DNA of 64,000 bases from Jejuia pallidilutea (GTDB lineage: Bacteria > Bacteroidota > Bacteroidia > Flavobacteriales > Flavobacteriaceae), in assembly GCF_002973595.1 (NCBI RefSeq), contig NZ_PVEO01000008.1, positions 62,001 through 126,000 on the forward strand. Reading direction: 5' to 3'. The translations under genes and the position numbers were made by a program. The notes under the pieces were generated by a model, which ran no database searches, was not told the origin of the DNA, and worked only from the letters and a program-made list of their open reading frames with translations. Below are positions 51,535 through 60,939 of the stretch, piece by piece (the first letter of the stretch is position 1; the number at the start of each line of letters is the position of its first letter).

Positions 51535-52479
51535 ATGAGTATCCTTTGGGTAGTTCTTGGTTTTGTATTATTGGTAGTAGGAGGAGAGTTTTTAGTACGA
51601 TCATCAGTCGCTTTATCATTTAAATTTAATATATCTAAAATGGTAATAGGTATGACGGTGGTATCCTTTGCCACTTCGGCACCAGAACTGTTAGTAAGTT
51701 TACAAGCCGCATTGTCTGGTTCTCCTGCCATTGCCATCAATAACGTAGTAGGCTCAAATATTGCAAATATTGGTTTGGTTTTGGGTGTAACAGCTTTGGT
51801 TGGGCCTATAGCTGTAGATAAATCTTTTTATAAATTGAATTGGCCGGTAATGATGGCTTATTCCCTGTTTCTATATTATTTCCTAAAAAATGATAATGTA
51901 CTAAATGCTGTAGAAGGTGGGGGACTCTTTTTAGGGTTAATTATGTTTCTTGTTGTACTAATTAAAAATGCTAAAAAAGATGCCATTACCGAAGAGGTTG
52001 ATGAAACCTTAGCTGTTGTATCAAACTTTAAAATAATAATTTGGTTGCTCATTGGTGCTTTGGCATTGTATTTTGGTAGCGAATGGTTGGTAGAAGGCTC
52101 TAAAGAAATCGCCCGTTCTGTAGGTGTAAGTGAAGCCGTTATAGGGGTTTCATTAATAGCTATAGGCACAAGTGTACCAGAATTGGCAGCCTCTGTTATT
52201 GCTGCGGCTAAACAAGAAAAAGCTATTTCACTAGGGAATTTAATAGGCTCGAATATTTTTAATATTGGTTCTGTTTTGGGGTTAACATCGCTAGTAAAGC
52301 CAATAGCAGTTACCGAACCCCAAATACTAACTAACGATATTTTCTGGATGTTAGGTTTTGCTGCTGTTCTTATACCTATGGTGCTCATACCCAAAAGAAT
52401 GCAGATAAGTAGATTTAAAGGATTCTTTCTGGTAGTTGCCTACAGTGTGTTTATGCTGTTTGTTTTTACGAAAAGTTAA
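51535..52479 (+). CDS. CaCA family calcium/sodium antiporter (YrbG-like)
   Basis: The protein has 314 residues with ten helices in two inverted repeats. The alpha repeats are VSFATSAPELLVSLQAALSG...NVVGSNIANIGLVLG and LIAIGTSVPELAASVIAAAK...NLIGSNIFNIGSVLG, with the essential Glu in each PEL. It exchanges calcium (or another cation) for sodium or protons across the inner membrane. It stands as a single gene. Confidence 0.94.
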   Translation: MSILWVVLGFVLLVVGGEFLVRSSVALSFKFNISKMVIGMTVVSFATSAPELLVSLQAALSGSPAIAINNVVGSNIANIGLVLGVTALVGPIAVDKSFYKLNWPVMMAYSLFLYYFLKNDNVLNAVEGGGLFLGLIMFLVVLIKNAKKDAITEEVDETLAVVSNFKIIIWLLIGALALYFGSEWLVEGSKEIARSVGVSEAVIGVSLIAIGTSVPELAASVIAAAKQEKAISLGNLIGSNIFNIGSVLGLTSLVKPIAVTEPQILTNDIFWMLGFAAVLIPMVLIPKRMQISRFKGFFLVVAYSVFMLFVFTKS

Positions 52480-52581
52480 ACATGTTTCTGCTTAATTATT
52501 TTACACTTATTACCGTGTTTGCTTTTTAACACTTTTTCTGAAAGGTTAAGCCTTTATACATGACCTATTTAAAAAATAAAT

Positions 52582-53328
52582 ATGATGAAAACCCTCTATG
52601 CCCTTATAATTGTAAGCTCACTTTTGTCTTGTAATTCTTCTGAAAAAAAACTCACAGCTCAAGATATTATAGACAAAGCAATTACCGTACATTGTAATGG
52701 AAATTGTGAAAAAAGTACCGTTACATTTAAGTTTAGGGACAAAATATACAAATCTATTAAAGCGGATGGTTTGTATCAATATGAGCGTAAATTCTCAGAT
52801 AGTATTAATAAGATAAAAGATGTATTATCTAACACTGGTTTTAAGCGTTACATTAACGATAGTTTAGTTAAACTACCAGATACTTTGGCAACAACATATG
52901 CAAATAGTGTAAATAGTGTGCATTATTTTGCACAATTACCCTATGGCTTAAACGCACCGGCAGCAAAAAAAGAACTTTTAGGCGAAACTACTATAAAAGG
53001 GAAGACGTACTATGAAATAGGCGTTACTTTTCGTGAAGAAGGTGGCGGTAGTGATTATGAAGATACATTTGTATACTGGATAAATAAAGCAGACTTTTCG
53101 TTGGATTACTTAGCCTATAGTTTTGCCGAAAATGGTGGAGGCATCCGGTTTAGAGAGGCTTACAACAAACGTATAATAAATAATATTACTTTTTTAGATT
53201 ACAATAATTATAAGCCAGAAACGAAGGATGTAGATTTGAAAGATTTAGATACACTTTTTGAAGCAGGTAAACTTCAATTTGTTTCCAAAATTGAAACCGA
53301 GGATGTTAAGGTATTACTTAATAAATAG
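52582..53328 (+). CDS. DUF6503-like lipoprotein
   Basis: The protein has 248 residues with a lipobox ending at Cys17 (VSSLLSC). Conserved blocks such as AQDIIDKAITVH near 26-37, FAQLPYGLNAPAAKKELLGE near 112-131 and EDTFVYWINKADFSLDYLAY are typical of a Bacteroidetes-specific lipoprotein family. The fold resembles outer-membrane lipoprotein carriers of the LolA type, but that is a weak impression. Function is unknown. The gene converges on the phosphatase gene. Confidence 0.8.
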   Translation: MMKTLYALIIVSSLLSCNSSEKKLTAQDIIDKAITVHCNGNCEKSTVTFKFRDKIYKSIKADGLYQYERKFSDSINKIKDVLSNTGFKRYINDSLVKLPDTLATTYANSVNSVHYFAQLPYGLNAPAAKKELLGETTIKGKTYYEIGVTFREEGGGSDYEDTFVYWINKADFSLDYLAYSFAENGGGIRFREAYNKRIINNITFLDYNNYKPETKDVDLKDLDTLFEAGKLQFVSKIETEDVKVLLNK

Positions 53329-53329
53329 G

Positions 53330-53851
53330 TTATTGCACTGTTTTTACTAATACTTGTTTTTTACCTTCTTTTATGGTAATAATATAAAGACTGCTATTAT
53401 CGTCATCAGCCATATCCTTAAACATGTCTTTTTCTAAAATAAGGTTGGTAAAATGTGGGGTTGTGTTGCTGTGGCCAACAATAAGTACAGTTTTTCCTCG
53501 CGTGTCTTGTTTAAAAGATTCACTGTACATATCATTATTTGGGGTGTAGTATTGTATCTTTAAATTGAGAGCGTTTGCGGTTGGAGCTGCAGTTTCTTTT
53601 GTTCTATTGTAATTAGTGCTATAAATAGCGTTTAGCTTTTTATCTTTAAAGTAAGTAGCCCAGAGCTTAGCTCTAAGTTTACCTTCACTTGTTAAATGCG
53701 GATCTTTGTTGGTTTTATCAGTTCTATCCTTTTCTGCATGACGAATTAGATAATAAGTTGTAGTTGTTTCCTTAATAATATTTTGAGCTGATAAAACTTG
53801 TAAAGAAAGTATTAAAAATAAAATGCTAATGATGTTTATTGATGCTTTCAT
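53330..53851 (-). CDS. Secreted histidine phosphatase (phosphoglycerate mutase-like)
   Basis: The protein has 173 residues with a signal peptide (cleavage near LSAQN). The catalytic motif LIRHAEKD is near 32-39, and a second His in GHSNTTPHF near 123-131. This is the SixA/PhoE-like branch 1 fold in compact form. It is directed to the envelope and its substrate is unknown. Confidence 0.87.
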   Translation of the reverse strand: MKASINIISILFLILSLQVLSAQNIIKETTTTYYLIRHAEKDRTDKTNKDPHLTSEGKLRAKLWATYFKDKKLNAIYSTNYNRTKETAAPTANALNLKIQYYTPNNDMYSESFKQDTRGKTVLIVGHSNTTPHFTNLILEKDMFKDMADDDNSSLYIITIKEGKKQVLVKTVQ

Positions 53852-53909
53852 TAAAGACGTATTTAAGAATCTCTAATGTAAGAAATAAATATCTATAAGT
53901 TTACCACAA

Positions 53910-53934
53910 AAAAAAGCTGCTAAAAAGCAGCTTT
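53910..53934 (-). terminator. Terminator of purA
   Basis: AAAGCTGC (53913-53920) with GCAGCTTT (53927-53934) and loop TAAAAA. On the minus strand the stem is followed by eight T residues. It lies 20 bases after the purA stop. Confidence 0.9.
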
Positions 53935-53954
53935 CAAAAATATAATTTTAAATT

Positions 53955-55229
53955 CTAGTTTCTAAAAATAGTCTGTTTTCTATCAGGGCCAACTGAAACA
54001 ATAGTAATTGGTGTTTCTAGCTCTTTTTCTAAAAATTCTATGTAATCATTTAATGCTTTTGGCAATTGCGACGCTTCAGACATTTTTGTTAAATCTTCAC
54101 TCCAGCCCTGAAACTCGGTATAAACTGGTGTTACATTTTCAGGTTCAATATTATATGGCAAGTGCTTTATAACTTCACCTTTATATTTGTAAGCGGTACA
54201 TACTTTTAAAGTTTTAAACCCAGAAAGTACATCGCCTTTCATCATGTTTAATTGGGTAACACCGTTTACTTGACAAGCATATTTTAAAGCCACTAAATCT
54301 AACCAGCCACAACGTCTTGGGCGGCCAGTGGTAGCGCCAAATTCATGACCAACTTTTGCCATGGTTTCCCCATCTTCATCAAATAACTCTGTTGGAAATG
54401 GTCCAGAACCCACCCTTGTAGTGTAAGCCTTAAAAATACCAAAAACCTCACCAATTTGGTTGGGTGCAACACCTAAACCTGTGCAAGCTCCTGCAGCGGT
54501 AGTATTACTTGAAGTAACAAACGGATACGTGCCAAAATCTATATCTAATAAAGAGCCTTGAGCTCCTTCGGCTAAAATTGTTTTGCCCTCTTTTTGTGCT
54601 TGGTACACATATTCTTCAGAATCTATAAAAGTTAAGGATTTTAATACCTTAACAGCTTCAAAAAACTCGGTTTCTAATTCTGCCAAGTCATATTCTATTT
54701 CTGCATCGTAAAATGCAATCATAGACTCATGTTTATTAGCAAGTGTTCTGTAGCGCTCTTTCCAGTCGCTTAATTCTAAATCGCCAACACGTATACCATT
54801 TCTCCCAGTTTTATCCATATAGGTTGGCCCTATTCCTTTTAGTGTAGAGCCTATTTTAGCTTTTCCTTTAGAGGCTTCACTAGCAGCATCTAATAGGCGG
54901 TGTGTTGGCAGTATTATATGTGCTTTTCTTGAAATTAATAGCGATTTTCTGTAATCTATATCTTGTTCTTCTAGCTTATCTAATTCTTTTTTAAAAATTA
55001 CAGGGTCTATAACTACGCCATTGCCTACCAAATTTGTAGCATCGTCATGAAAAATCCCAGAGGGAATGGTATGTAATACATGTTTTTTGCCATTGAAAAC
55101 TAAAGTGTGTCCTGCGTTTGGACCGCCTTGAAAACGCGCTATAATATTGTAGTTTTTAGTTAAAACGTCAACAATTTTTCCTTTGCCTTCGTCTCCCCAT
55201 TGTAATCCTAGTAGTAAATCTACTGCCAT
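53955..55229 (-). CDS. purA: Adenylosuccinate synthase
   Basis: Converts IMP and aspartate to adenylosuccinate with GTP. The 424-residue protein has the GTP loop GLQWGDEGKGKIVD near 8-21 (catalytic Asp in GDEGKG), GGPNAGHT near 35-42, and SNTTAAGACTG. It is followed on the same strand by nothing further; upstream are the Fur family and Rel genes in one direction, so they may form one operon. Confidence 0.97.
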   Translation of the reverse strand: MAVDLLLGLQWGDEGKGKIVDVLTKNYNIIARFQGGPNAGHTLVFNGKKHVLHTIPSGIFHDDATNLVGNGVVIDPVIFKKELDKLEEQDIDYRKSLLISRKAHIILPTHRLLDAASEASKGKAKIGSTLKGIGPTYMDKTGRNGIRVGDLELSDWKERYRTLANKHESMIAFYDAEIEYDLAELETEFFEAVKVLKSLTFIDSEEYVYQAQKEGKTILAEGAQGSLLDIDFGTYPFVTSSNTTAAGACTGLGVAPNQIGEVFGIFKAYTTRVGSGPFPTELFDEDGETMAKVGHEFGATTGRPRRCGWLDLVALKYACQVNGVTQLNMMKGDVLSGFKTLKVCTAYKYKGEVIKHLPYNIEPENVTPVYTEFQGWSEDLTKMSEASQLPKALNDYIEFLEKELETPITIVSVGPDRKQTIFRN

Positions 55230-55244
55230 TGTAAAATAAATTAG

Positions 55245-55712
55245 TTAGTTATCCTGATTGGTTTCAGGAGATTTTCTATTTCCGTAGAAATAAAGTGAGT
55301 GGTTATTAATTTCAATATTGAAAACTTCTTCAATAGTTTTTTTGATGGATTGAATCCTCGGGTCGCAAAATTCTATAACTTCACCTGTATCAGTTAAAAT
55401 AACGTGATCGTGTTGTCTATCAAAATACGACTTCTCGTAATGTGCTTGGTTTTGCCCAAATTGATGTTTTCTTACCAATTTACATTCCAAAAGTAGCTCT
55501 ATTGTGTTGTATAAGGTAGCTCGCGATACCCTGTAGTTTTTGTTTTTCATATTGAGGTATAACGACTCAATATCAAAATGTTCTTGGTTATTATAAATTT
55601 CTTGAAGTATAGCGTAGCGTTCGGGTGTTTTTCTATGCCCGTTTTCCTCTAAAAAGCTTGTGAATACACTTTTTACAATCTCTTGGTTTTTGCTGTCTGT
55701 ATTAGAATTCAT
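55245..55712 (-). CDS. Fur family transcriptional regulator
   Basis: The protein has 155 residues. The winged helix reads [49 protein letters not shown]. The metal-site region has [24 protein letters not shown]; the second CxxC knuckle is absent, so the structural zinc site differs from E. coli Fur. It could act as Fur, PerR or Zur; the sequence does not decide. It sits 15 bases upstream of purA and 22 bases from rel/spoT. Confidence 0.92.
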   Translation of the reverse strand: MNSNTDSKNQEIVKSVFTSFLEENGHRKTPERYAILQEIYNNQEHFDIESLYLNMKNKNYRVSRATLYNTIELLLECKLVRKHQFGQNQAHYEKSYFDRQHDHVILTDTGEVIEFCDPRIQSIKKTIEEVFNIEINNHSLYFYGNRKSPETNQDN

Positions 55713-55734
55713 AATTGCGAGACAAATTTACACT

Positions 55735-57954
55735 TTATACTCTGGAAACCTTATCTATGCCATTAATTTTTTTAAGATTATCCAATATTTTTTTCAACAA
55801 TGCTTTGTTTTTAACAATTAGTTTAATTTTTCCAGAAAACACACCATCATCAGTTTCAAAACTTAAACTTTTCATGTTAACATGTAAGTTGTTAGATATT
55901 ACTTTTGTAATGTCGTTTACTAATCCCATATGGTCTATCCCAGAAATTCTAATTTCGGTAGCATATTCCTGCTGGCTAGAATCTATCCATTTTGCTGGCA
56001 TTATCCTATAGGCGTAATTAGATTGTAGACTTAGCGCATTTGGGCAGTTATGTTTATGTACTTTAATACCTTCGGAAACTGTTAAAAAGCCAAAAACATC
56101 ATCACCAGGAATGGGGTTACAGCAATTGGATAATTTATAATCTAATTTTTCTTCTTCTTTACCAAACACCAAAGAATCGTAATTAGATGTAATTTCATCT
56201 TTCTCAAGTTGTTCTTTAGATATGGTTTGCTTTCTAGAAATTTTATTTTTAATAAAACTTACAAGGGCATTACTTCTAGACGAGGCAAATTCTTTAAGCA
56301 TGGTATTGTCTATAGAGCCAATACCTACACGGTAAAATAAATCTAAACTTGTTTTTAAATTAAAATAGCGCACCAAATCGTTAACAGAAGATTCATTAAG
56401 CGTTATTTTAAGCTGTTTTAATTTTCGTCTTAAAACTTCTTTTCCTTCTTCAGCTATAAGTTTACGGTCTTCTTTAAGAGCAGATTTTATTTTAGCCCGT
56501 GCTCTTGCTGTAGTGGTGTAGTTTAGCCAGTTTGCATTTGGTTTAGAGCTATCTGAAGTAATAACTTCTACTTGATCGCCACTTTTTAACTCATGACTTA
56601 GCGGTACTAGTTTTCCGTTAACTCTTGCGCCTCTTGTGCGCATACCAACTTCAGTATGAATATGAAATGCAAAATCTAGGGATGTTGCGCCTTTGGGTAG
56701 CGATTTTAATTCACCAGCGGGTGTAAATACAAATATTTCCTGCGCATAAAGGTTTAGCTTAAATTGCTCAACAAAGTCTACGGCATTTAAGCTAGGGTTT
56801 TCAAGCGCTTCCTGTAACCTGTTAATCCAGTTTTCTAAATTGTCTTCTTTTTCGCCTTCTTGCTTGTATTTATAGTGTGCTGCATAGCCTTTTTCGGCAA
56901 TCTCATTCATGCGTTCACTACGAATTTGTACTTCTACCCAATTCCCTTTTGGCCCCATTACGGTAATGTGTAAGGCTTCGTAACCTGTACTCTTTGGTGA
57001 AGAAATCCAATCGCGTAATCGTAAGGGGTTTGGTCTAAAATGGTCGGTAACAATAGAGTAGATTTTCCAAGCTATAAATTTTTCGTTTTCTTCATCGGTG
57101 CTGTAAATAATCCTTATGGCAAACTTATCGTATACTTCATCAAAAGAAACGCCCTGTTTTACCATTTTTTTGCGAATGGAAAATATAGATTTAGGCCTTC
57201 CTTTTATAGTGTACTTAAAGTCTTCTTTGTCTAACGATTTTTTAATAACCTCACTAAACTGTTCAATATATTTATCCTGATCTTCTTTACTCTCCTTAAT
57301 TTTGTTTAAGATATCGAAGTAAACTTCAGGTTCAGTATATTTTAGAGATAAGTCCTCTAGTTCAGTTTTAATATTATACAGCCCAATTCTGTGTGCTAAG
57401 GGCGCGTAAATATATAGTGTTTCAGAAGCAATTTTAACCTGTTTATCGGCGCGCATAGAGTCCATGGTTTGCATATTGTGCAAACGGTCTGCTATTTTAA
57501 TGATGATTACTCTAACATCGTCATTCAATGTTAGCAACATTTTTCTGAAATTCTCAGCTTGAAGAGATACATTCATATCCTGCTCCTTGCTTAGAGACGA
57601 TATTTTGGTGAGCCCGTCAACAATTCTGGCTACAGTTTCACCAAATAATTGTTCAATATCATTAATGGAATAGGTTTCGCTGTCTTCAACAACATCATGC
57701 AATAGTGCCGCGGCAATAGATGTGCCATCTAGCCCAATTTCTTGCGCTACAATTCTAGCTACTGCTAGCGGATGGAAAATATAAGCCTCACCAGATTTTC
57801 TGCGTTGGTCTTTGTGTCCATCCAAGGCCACTTCAAAAGCCTTTCTTATAAGCTTTTTATCTTCGTCAGATAATGTTGTGTAGCTTACTTTTAAAAGTTT
57901 TTTGTAGGCTTTGGTAATTTCCTTGTTCTCTATTTCTATTTCTTCTTCAGACAT
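55735..57954 (-). CDS. Bifunctional (p)ppGpp synthetase/hydrolase, Rel/SpoT family
   Basis: The protein has 739 residues. The HD hydrolase domain (about 45-190) has HPLAVARIVAQ, ALLHDVVEDSE and KIADRLHNMQT intact. The synthetase domain (about 240-365) has GRPKSIFSIRKKM and GYEALHITVMGPKG. TGS (about 410-470), a zinc-finger-like helical region with CCNPIPGDDV, and ACT (about 665-739) follow. Both enzymatic activities should be functional. It controls the stringent response. The order rel-fur-purA on one strand is common in flavobacteria. Confidence 0.96.
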   Translation of the reverse strand: MSEEEIEIENKEITKAYKKLLKVSYTTLSDEDKKLIRKAFEVALDGHKDQRRKSGEAYIFHPLAVARIVAQEIGLDGTSIAAALLHDVVEDSETYSINDIEQLFGETVARIVDGLTKISSLSKEQDMNVSLQAENFRKMLLTLNDDVRVIIIKIADRLHNMQTMDSMRADKQVKIASETLYIYAPLAHRIGLYNIKTELEDLSLKYTEPEVYFDILNKIKESKEDQDKYIEQFSEVIKKSLDKEDFKYTIKGRPKSIFSIRKKMVKQGVSFDEVYDKFAIRIIYSTDEENEKFIAWKIYSIVTDHFRPNPLRLRDWISSPKSTGYEALHITVMGPKGNWVEVQIRSERMNEIAEKGYAAHYKYKQEGEKEDNLENWINRLQEALENPSLNAVDFVEQFKLNLYAQEIFVFTPAGELKSLPKGATSLDFAFHIHTEVGMRTRGARVNGKLVPLSHELKSGDQVEVITSDSSKPNANWLNYTTTARARAKIKSALKEDRKLIAEEGKEVLRRKLKQLKITLNESSVNDLVRYFNLKTSLDLFYRVGIGSIDNTMLKEFASSRSNALVSFIKNKISRKQTISKEQLEKDEITSNYDSLVFGKEEEKLDYKLSNCCNPIPGDDVFGFLTVSEGIKVHKHNCPNALSLQSNYAYRIMPAKWIDSSQQEYATEIRISGIDHMGLVNDITKVISNNLHVNMKSLSFETDDGVFSGKIKLIVKNKALLKKILDNLKKINGIDKVSRV

Positions 57955-58007
57955 AAAATAAAAGTAGTATAAACGAGGCGAATAGCCAATACAGTTTTTC
58001 TATTTTT

Positions 58008-58586
58008 TTAAGAAATGTTATTTAAAAAGTCTATTAGCTGCTTTGTAGCTTTACCACGGTGCCCAATCTTGTTTTTTAATGCTAAATCCATCTCTGCAAA
58101 TGTTTGGTTGTAACCGGTTGGTTTAAAAATGGGGTCGTAGCCAAAGCCTTTATTCCCTGCTTTTAAAGTAGTAATGGCACCTTTGCAAATACCAGTAAAT
58201 GTGGTGAGTTTATTGTTGAAATGTAATGCTATTACGGTTTTAAAATGAGCATTTCTGTTATTAGATGTTTTTAAATTTTTTAACAGTAAACTCATGTTAT
58301 CTGTGGCGTCTCTTTTTGGTCCAGCATATCGAGCTGAAAACACTCCGGGTTCACCATTTAAGGCCTCTACTTCTAAACCTGTATCGTCTGCAAAACAGTT
58401 GTAACCAAACTTTTCTTTGATGTAAGTTGCTTTTTCAATGGCATTGCCTTCAATTGTGTTTTGCGTTTCAGGAATTTCATCAAAACATTTTATGTCTTTT
58501 AAACTTAGTAGTTTTATATGTGAAGGCATTAAAGCTTGAACTTCCTTTAATTTATTCAAATTATTTGTGGCAAAAACTATTTCCAT
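58008..58586 (-). CDS. rdgB: Inosine/xanthosine triphosphate pyrophosphatase (RdgB/HAM1)
   Basis: Hydrolyses ITP, dITP and XTP to keep deaminated purines out of nucleic acids. The 192-residue protein starts FATNNLNKLKEVQ and has FADDTGLEVEALNGEPGVFSARYAG near 66-90, and GYDPIFKP and HRGKA near the end. The length and motifs are typical. It is transcribed alone on the minus strand. Confidence 0.95.
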   Translation of the reverse strand: MEIVFATNNLNKLKEVQALMPSHIKLLSLKDIKCFDEIPETQNTIEGNAIEKATYIKEKFGYNCFADDTGLEVEALNGEPGVFSARYAGPKRDATDNMSLLLKNLKTSNNRNAHFKTVIALHFNNKLTTFTGICKGAITTLKAGNKGFGYDPIFKPTGYNQTFAEMDLALKNKIGHRGKATKQLIDFLNNIS

Positions 58587-58896
58587 AACATAACAATTTA
58601 GTAGCCAAAAATAGTGTTATTTTGTTGATGTTGAAAACTATTGAAGCGGGTAGTTGTTACAAAAATTTAGTTGTTATTAAGTGTTCTTAAAGTATCTCAC
58701 AACAAAGAGCGGTTACTATTCTGAAATTTTAATTTAAAATGGTGCAAAGGGTTTGTTTTGCTATTTGTTTGTAAATGCAACGTATTACCCTTGTGAAGAT
58801 TATAAATTTTAGAGTTTTTTTATGATTTTAATCATCTAAGATACATCTTAAAAATTGTATCTTAGAATATATTTAATAATTAAAATTAAACCAGAT
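58587..58896. other. Intergenic region between rdgB and hpf
   Basis: About 310 bases without a gene. The first 230 hold nothing I can name. The last 75 hold the regulatory elements listed separately: an FNR-like dyad, and a 10-bp inverted repeat with the -7 box inside its right arm. Confidence 0.5.
58822..58866. promoter_or_regulatory. hpf promoter: FNR-like dyad and 10-bp inverted repeat
   Basis: ATGAT-TTTA-ATCAT (58822-58835) is like an FNR site. It lies 22 bases before TATCTTAG (58858-58865), a -7-like box. The box is within the right arm of TCTAAGATAC (58835-58844) / GTATCTTAGA (58857-58866), so a factor that binds this second dyad would cover the box. Confidence 0.6.
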
Positions 58897-59196
58897 ATGA
58901 CAGTAAATTTTCAATATGTAGATGTAGACGTAAGTGAAACACTTTCTGCGTTCACTGAAGAGAAGTTAGAGAAATTGTTTAATAAATACGAGTTTTTAAT
59001 AAGTGCAATGGTGTATTTTAAACAAGATGAAAATAGCCACGACGCAGGTAAAATCTGTAATATAGAGCTAAGTTTGCCAGGACCAAGGATTTTTGCAACA
59101 TCTAACGAGCATAATTTTGAAGTAGCGGTAAGGGAAACCATTAGCGATTTAGAACGCCAACTAAAAAAGCGTAAGGAAATTTTTAAGACACATTAA
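58897..59196 (+). CDS. hpf: Ribosome hibernation-promoting factor, short HPF/RaiA type
   Basis: From ATG 58897 (MTVNFQYVDVDVSETLSAF) the protein has 99 residues. It shows the HPF/YfiA core: an N-terminal strand, FTEEKLEKLFNKYEFL, NIELSLPGPRIFATS and the basic end DLERQLKKRKEIFK. It lacks the C-terminal dimerisation domain, so it is a short HPF, binding the 30S decoding centre to inactivate ribosomes. It is preceded by an FNR-like dyad. Confidence 0.92.
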   Translation: MTVNFQYVDVDVSETLSAFTEEKLEKLFNKYEFLISAMVYFKQDENSHDAGKICNIELSLPGPRIFATSNEHNFEVAVRETISDLERQLKKRKEIFKTH

Positions 59197-59256
59197 AATT
59201 AATAGCCAAAAAATTTTAAGTTCTAAGACCTAAGATTAACGGCATAAAACAAGATT

Positions 59257-59298
59257 AAAAAAAGGATGATTAAAATTAATTTTAGTCCTCCTTTTTTT
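59257..59298. terminator. Bidirectional terminator between hpf and rlmH
   Basis: AAAAAAAGGA (59257-59266) and TCCTTTTTTT (59289-59298) flank a long imperfect stem whose inner part is TAAAATTAATTTTA. T-tracts lie on both strands, serving hpf and the convergent rlmH. Confidence 0.8.
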
Positions 59299-59347
59299 AT
59301 TTGCAACTTTATTGCTTCACGTTTTCAACAATGCCAAACATAGCTCA

Positions 59348-59821
59348 CTATCGATGATGATAAGGCTCGTTTTTTAAAATAGTAAAACCTCTGTAGAGTT
59401 GCTCAATAAAAAATAAACGTACCATTTGGTGCGAAAATGTCATTTTAGAAAGCGATATTTTTCCATTTGCTTTCATATACACCTCGTCAGAAAATCCATA
59501 AGGCCCGCCAATAACAAAAATTAAATGCTTTAGTCCTGAGTTCATTTGTTTTTGTAAATAGTTAGAAAAACTTAAAGAGCTAAACTGTTTTCCGTTCTCA
59601 TCTAGAAGAATTAACACATCAGATGGCGATATTTTTTTTAAAATAAGTTCGCCCTCTTTATGTTTTTGTTCATTTTTACTTAAATTTTTGGCTTTTTTAA
59701 GATCTGGTATCACCTCAAATTCAAATTTAATGTAATGGTTTAATCTGGTCTTGTAAACCTCAATTAAGCTCGTAAGTTCCTTATTATCAGTTTTGCCTAT
59801 GGCAAGTAATTTAATTGTCAT
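59348..59821 (-). CDS. rlmH: 23S rRNA pseudouridine-1915 N3-methyltransferase RlmH
   Basis: A SPOUT methyltransferase of 157 residues. LLDENGKQFSSLSFS is near 73-87, the SAM-binding knot loop LIFVIGGPYGFSDEVY near 99-114, and the diagnostic C-terminus EQLYRGFTILKNEPYHHR closes the protein. It methylates the pseudouridine at position 1915 in the 70S ribosome. Single gene, convergent with hpf. Confidence 0.97.
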   Translation of the reverse strand: MTIKLLAIGKTDNKELTSLIEVYKTRLNHYIKFEFEVIPDLKKAKNLSKNEQKHKEGELILKKISPSDVLILLDENGKQFSSLSFSNYLQKQMNSGLKHLIFVIGGPYGFSDEVYMKANGKISLSKMTFSHQMVRLFFIEQLYRGFTILKNEPYHHR

Positions 59822-59930
59822 GATAAAAAATACTATTTCTATAATTTACGATATTACTATTTTAAAGCATTAAAACTAAAAAATTCGCAAATTAATATTC
59901 CATTTATTATTTTAGCGCAAATTCCCTGAT

Positions 59931-60791
59931 ATGATAACTAAAGAATATTTTGAAAAAGAAGTAGCGCATATTATTGCAAATGCTATTAGAGAAGATGTTG
60001 GTGATGGCGACCATAGCTCACTAGCCTGTATTCCAGAAACTGCGAGAGGAAGAGCAAAACTTTTAGTTAAGGACAAAGGCATTATAGCGGGTGTTAATTT
60101 TGCAAAACGCGTTTTTGATTTTGTAGACAAAAAACTTAGGGTAGAAATAAAAATTGAAGATGGTTCTGAGGTATCATACGGCGACGTGGTTTTATATGTT
60201 GAAGGGCCCTCACAATCTATATTAAAAGCAGAGCGTACAGTATTAAACGCAATGCAACGTATGAGCGCTATAGCAACAAAAACAAGAACGTTTGTGGAAT
60301 TGCTAAAAGGTACGCAAACTAGAATTTTAGATACGCGTAAAACGACACCCGGAATTAGGATTTTAGAAAAATGGGCGGTTAAAATTGGTGGCGGTGATAA
60401 CCACAGGTTTGCACTTTATGACATGATAATGTTAAAAGATAACCATATTGATTTTGCTGGAGGTATTACCAAAGCCATAGATATGACCAAGGATTACTTA
60501 GCTGAAACCGGTAAAGATCTTCAAATAATGGTAGAAGCTAGAGACTTAACAGAGGTAGAAGAAATTCTGCAAAGTGATGGTATATACCGTATCTTGTTAG
60601 ATAATTTTGATTATGAAGACACAAAAAAAGCAGTGGAATTAATTGGAGGCAAATGTCTTACAGAATCTTCTGGCAATATTAACGAAACTACTGTACGGCA
60701 CTATGCAGAATGTGGCGTAAACTACATATCTTGTGGCGCTTTAACGCACTCTGTTCATAATATGGACTTAAGTTTAAAAGCAGTAAAATAA
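59931..60791 (+). CDS. nadC: Nicotinate-nucleotide pyrophosphorylase (carboxylating)
   Basis: Quinolinate phosphoribosyltransferase of the de novo NAD pathway, 286 residues. Diagnostic blocks are EDVGDGDHSS near 20-29, LDTRKTTPGIRILEKWAVKIGGGDNHR near 134-160, MLKDNHI and the C-terminal SSGNI and GALTHSV. It converts quinolinate and PRPP to nicotinate mononucleotide. The following gene starts about 150 bases later, so it is possibly monocistronic. Confidence 0.97.
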   Translation: MITKEYFEKEVAHIIANAIREDVGDGDHSSLACIPETARGRAKLLVKDKGIIAGVNFAKRVFDFVDKKLRVEIKIEDGSEVSYGDVVLYVEGPSQSILKAERTVLNAMQRMSAIATKTRTFVELLKGTQTRILDTRKTTPGIRILEKWAVKIGGGDNHRFALYDMIMLKDNHIDFAGGITKAIDMTKDYLAETGKDLQIMVEARDLTEVEEILQSDGIYRILLDNFDYEDTKKAVELIGGKCLTESSGNINETTVRHYAECGVNYISCGALTHSVHNMDLSLKAVK

Positions 60792-60939
60792 TAGCGTGTA
60801 TCTTTTTTTTAGATTTTGAATTTGGACCTTAAGTCTTGCAATCCTTAGTTCGTTTTTATTTTTTAAGAATGTCTTAGTTGGTGCTACTAATTTTTTTAAC
60901 TTGCATTTATAGTAGATGTATTAAAAATTTTAGCGATTA

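Noticed and set aside
51876-52394. A 172-codon frame on the minus strand inside the antiporter gene
   Set aside because: An antisense shadow of the CaCA repeats; the plus-strand protein has all family motifs.
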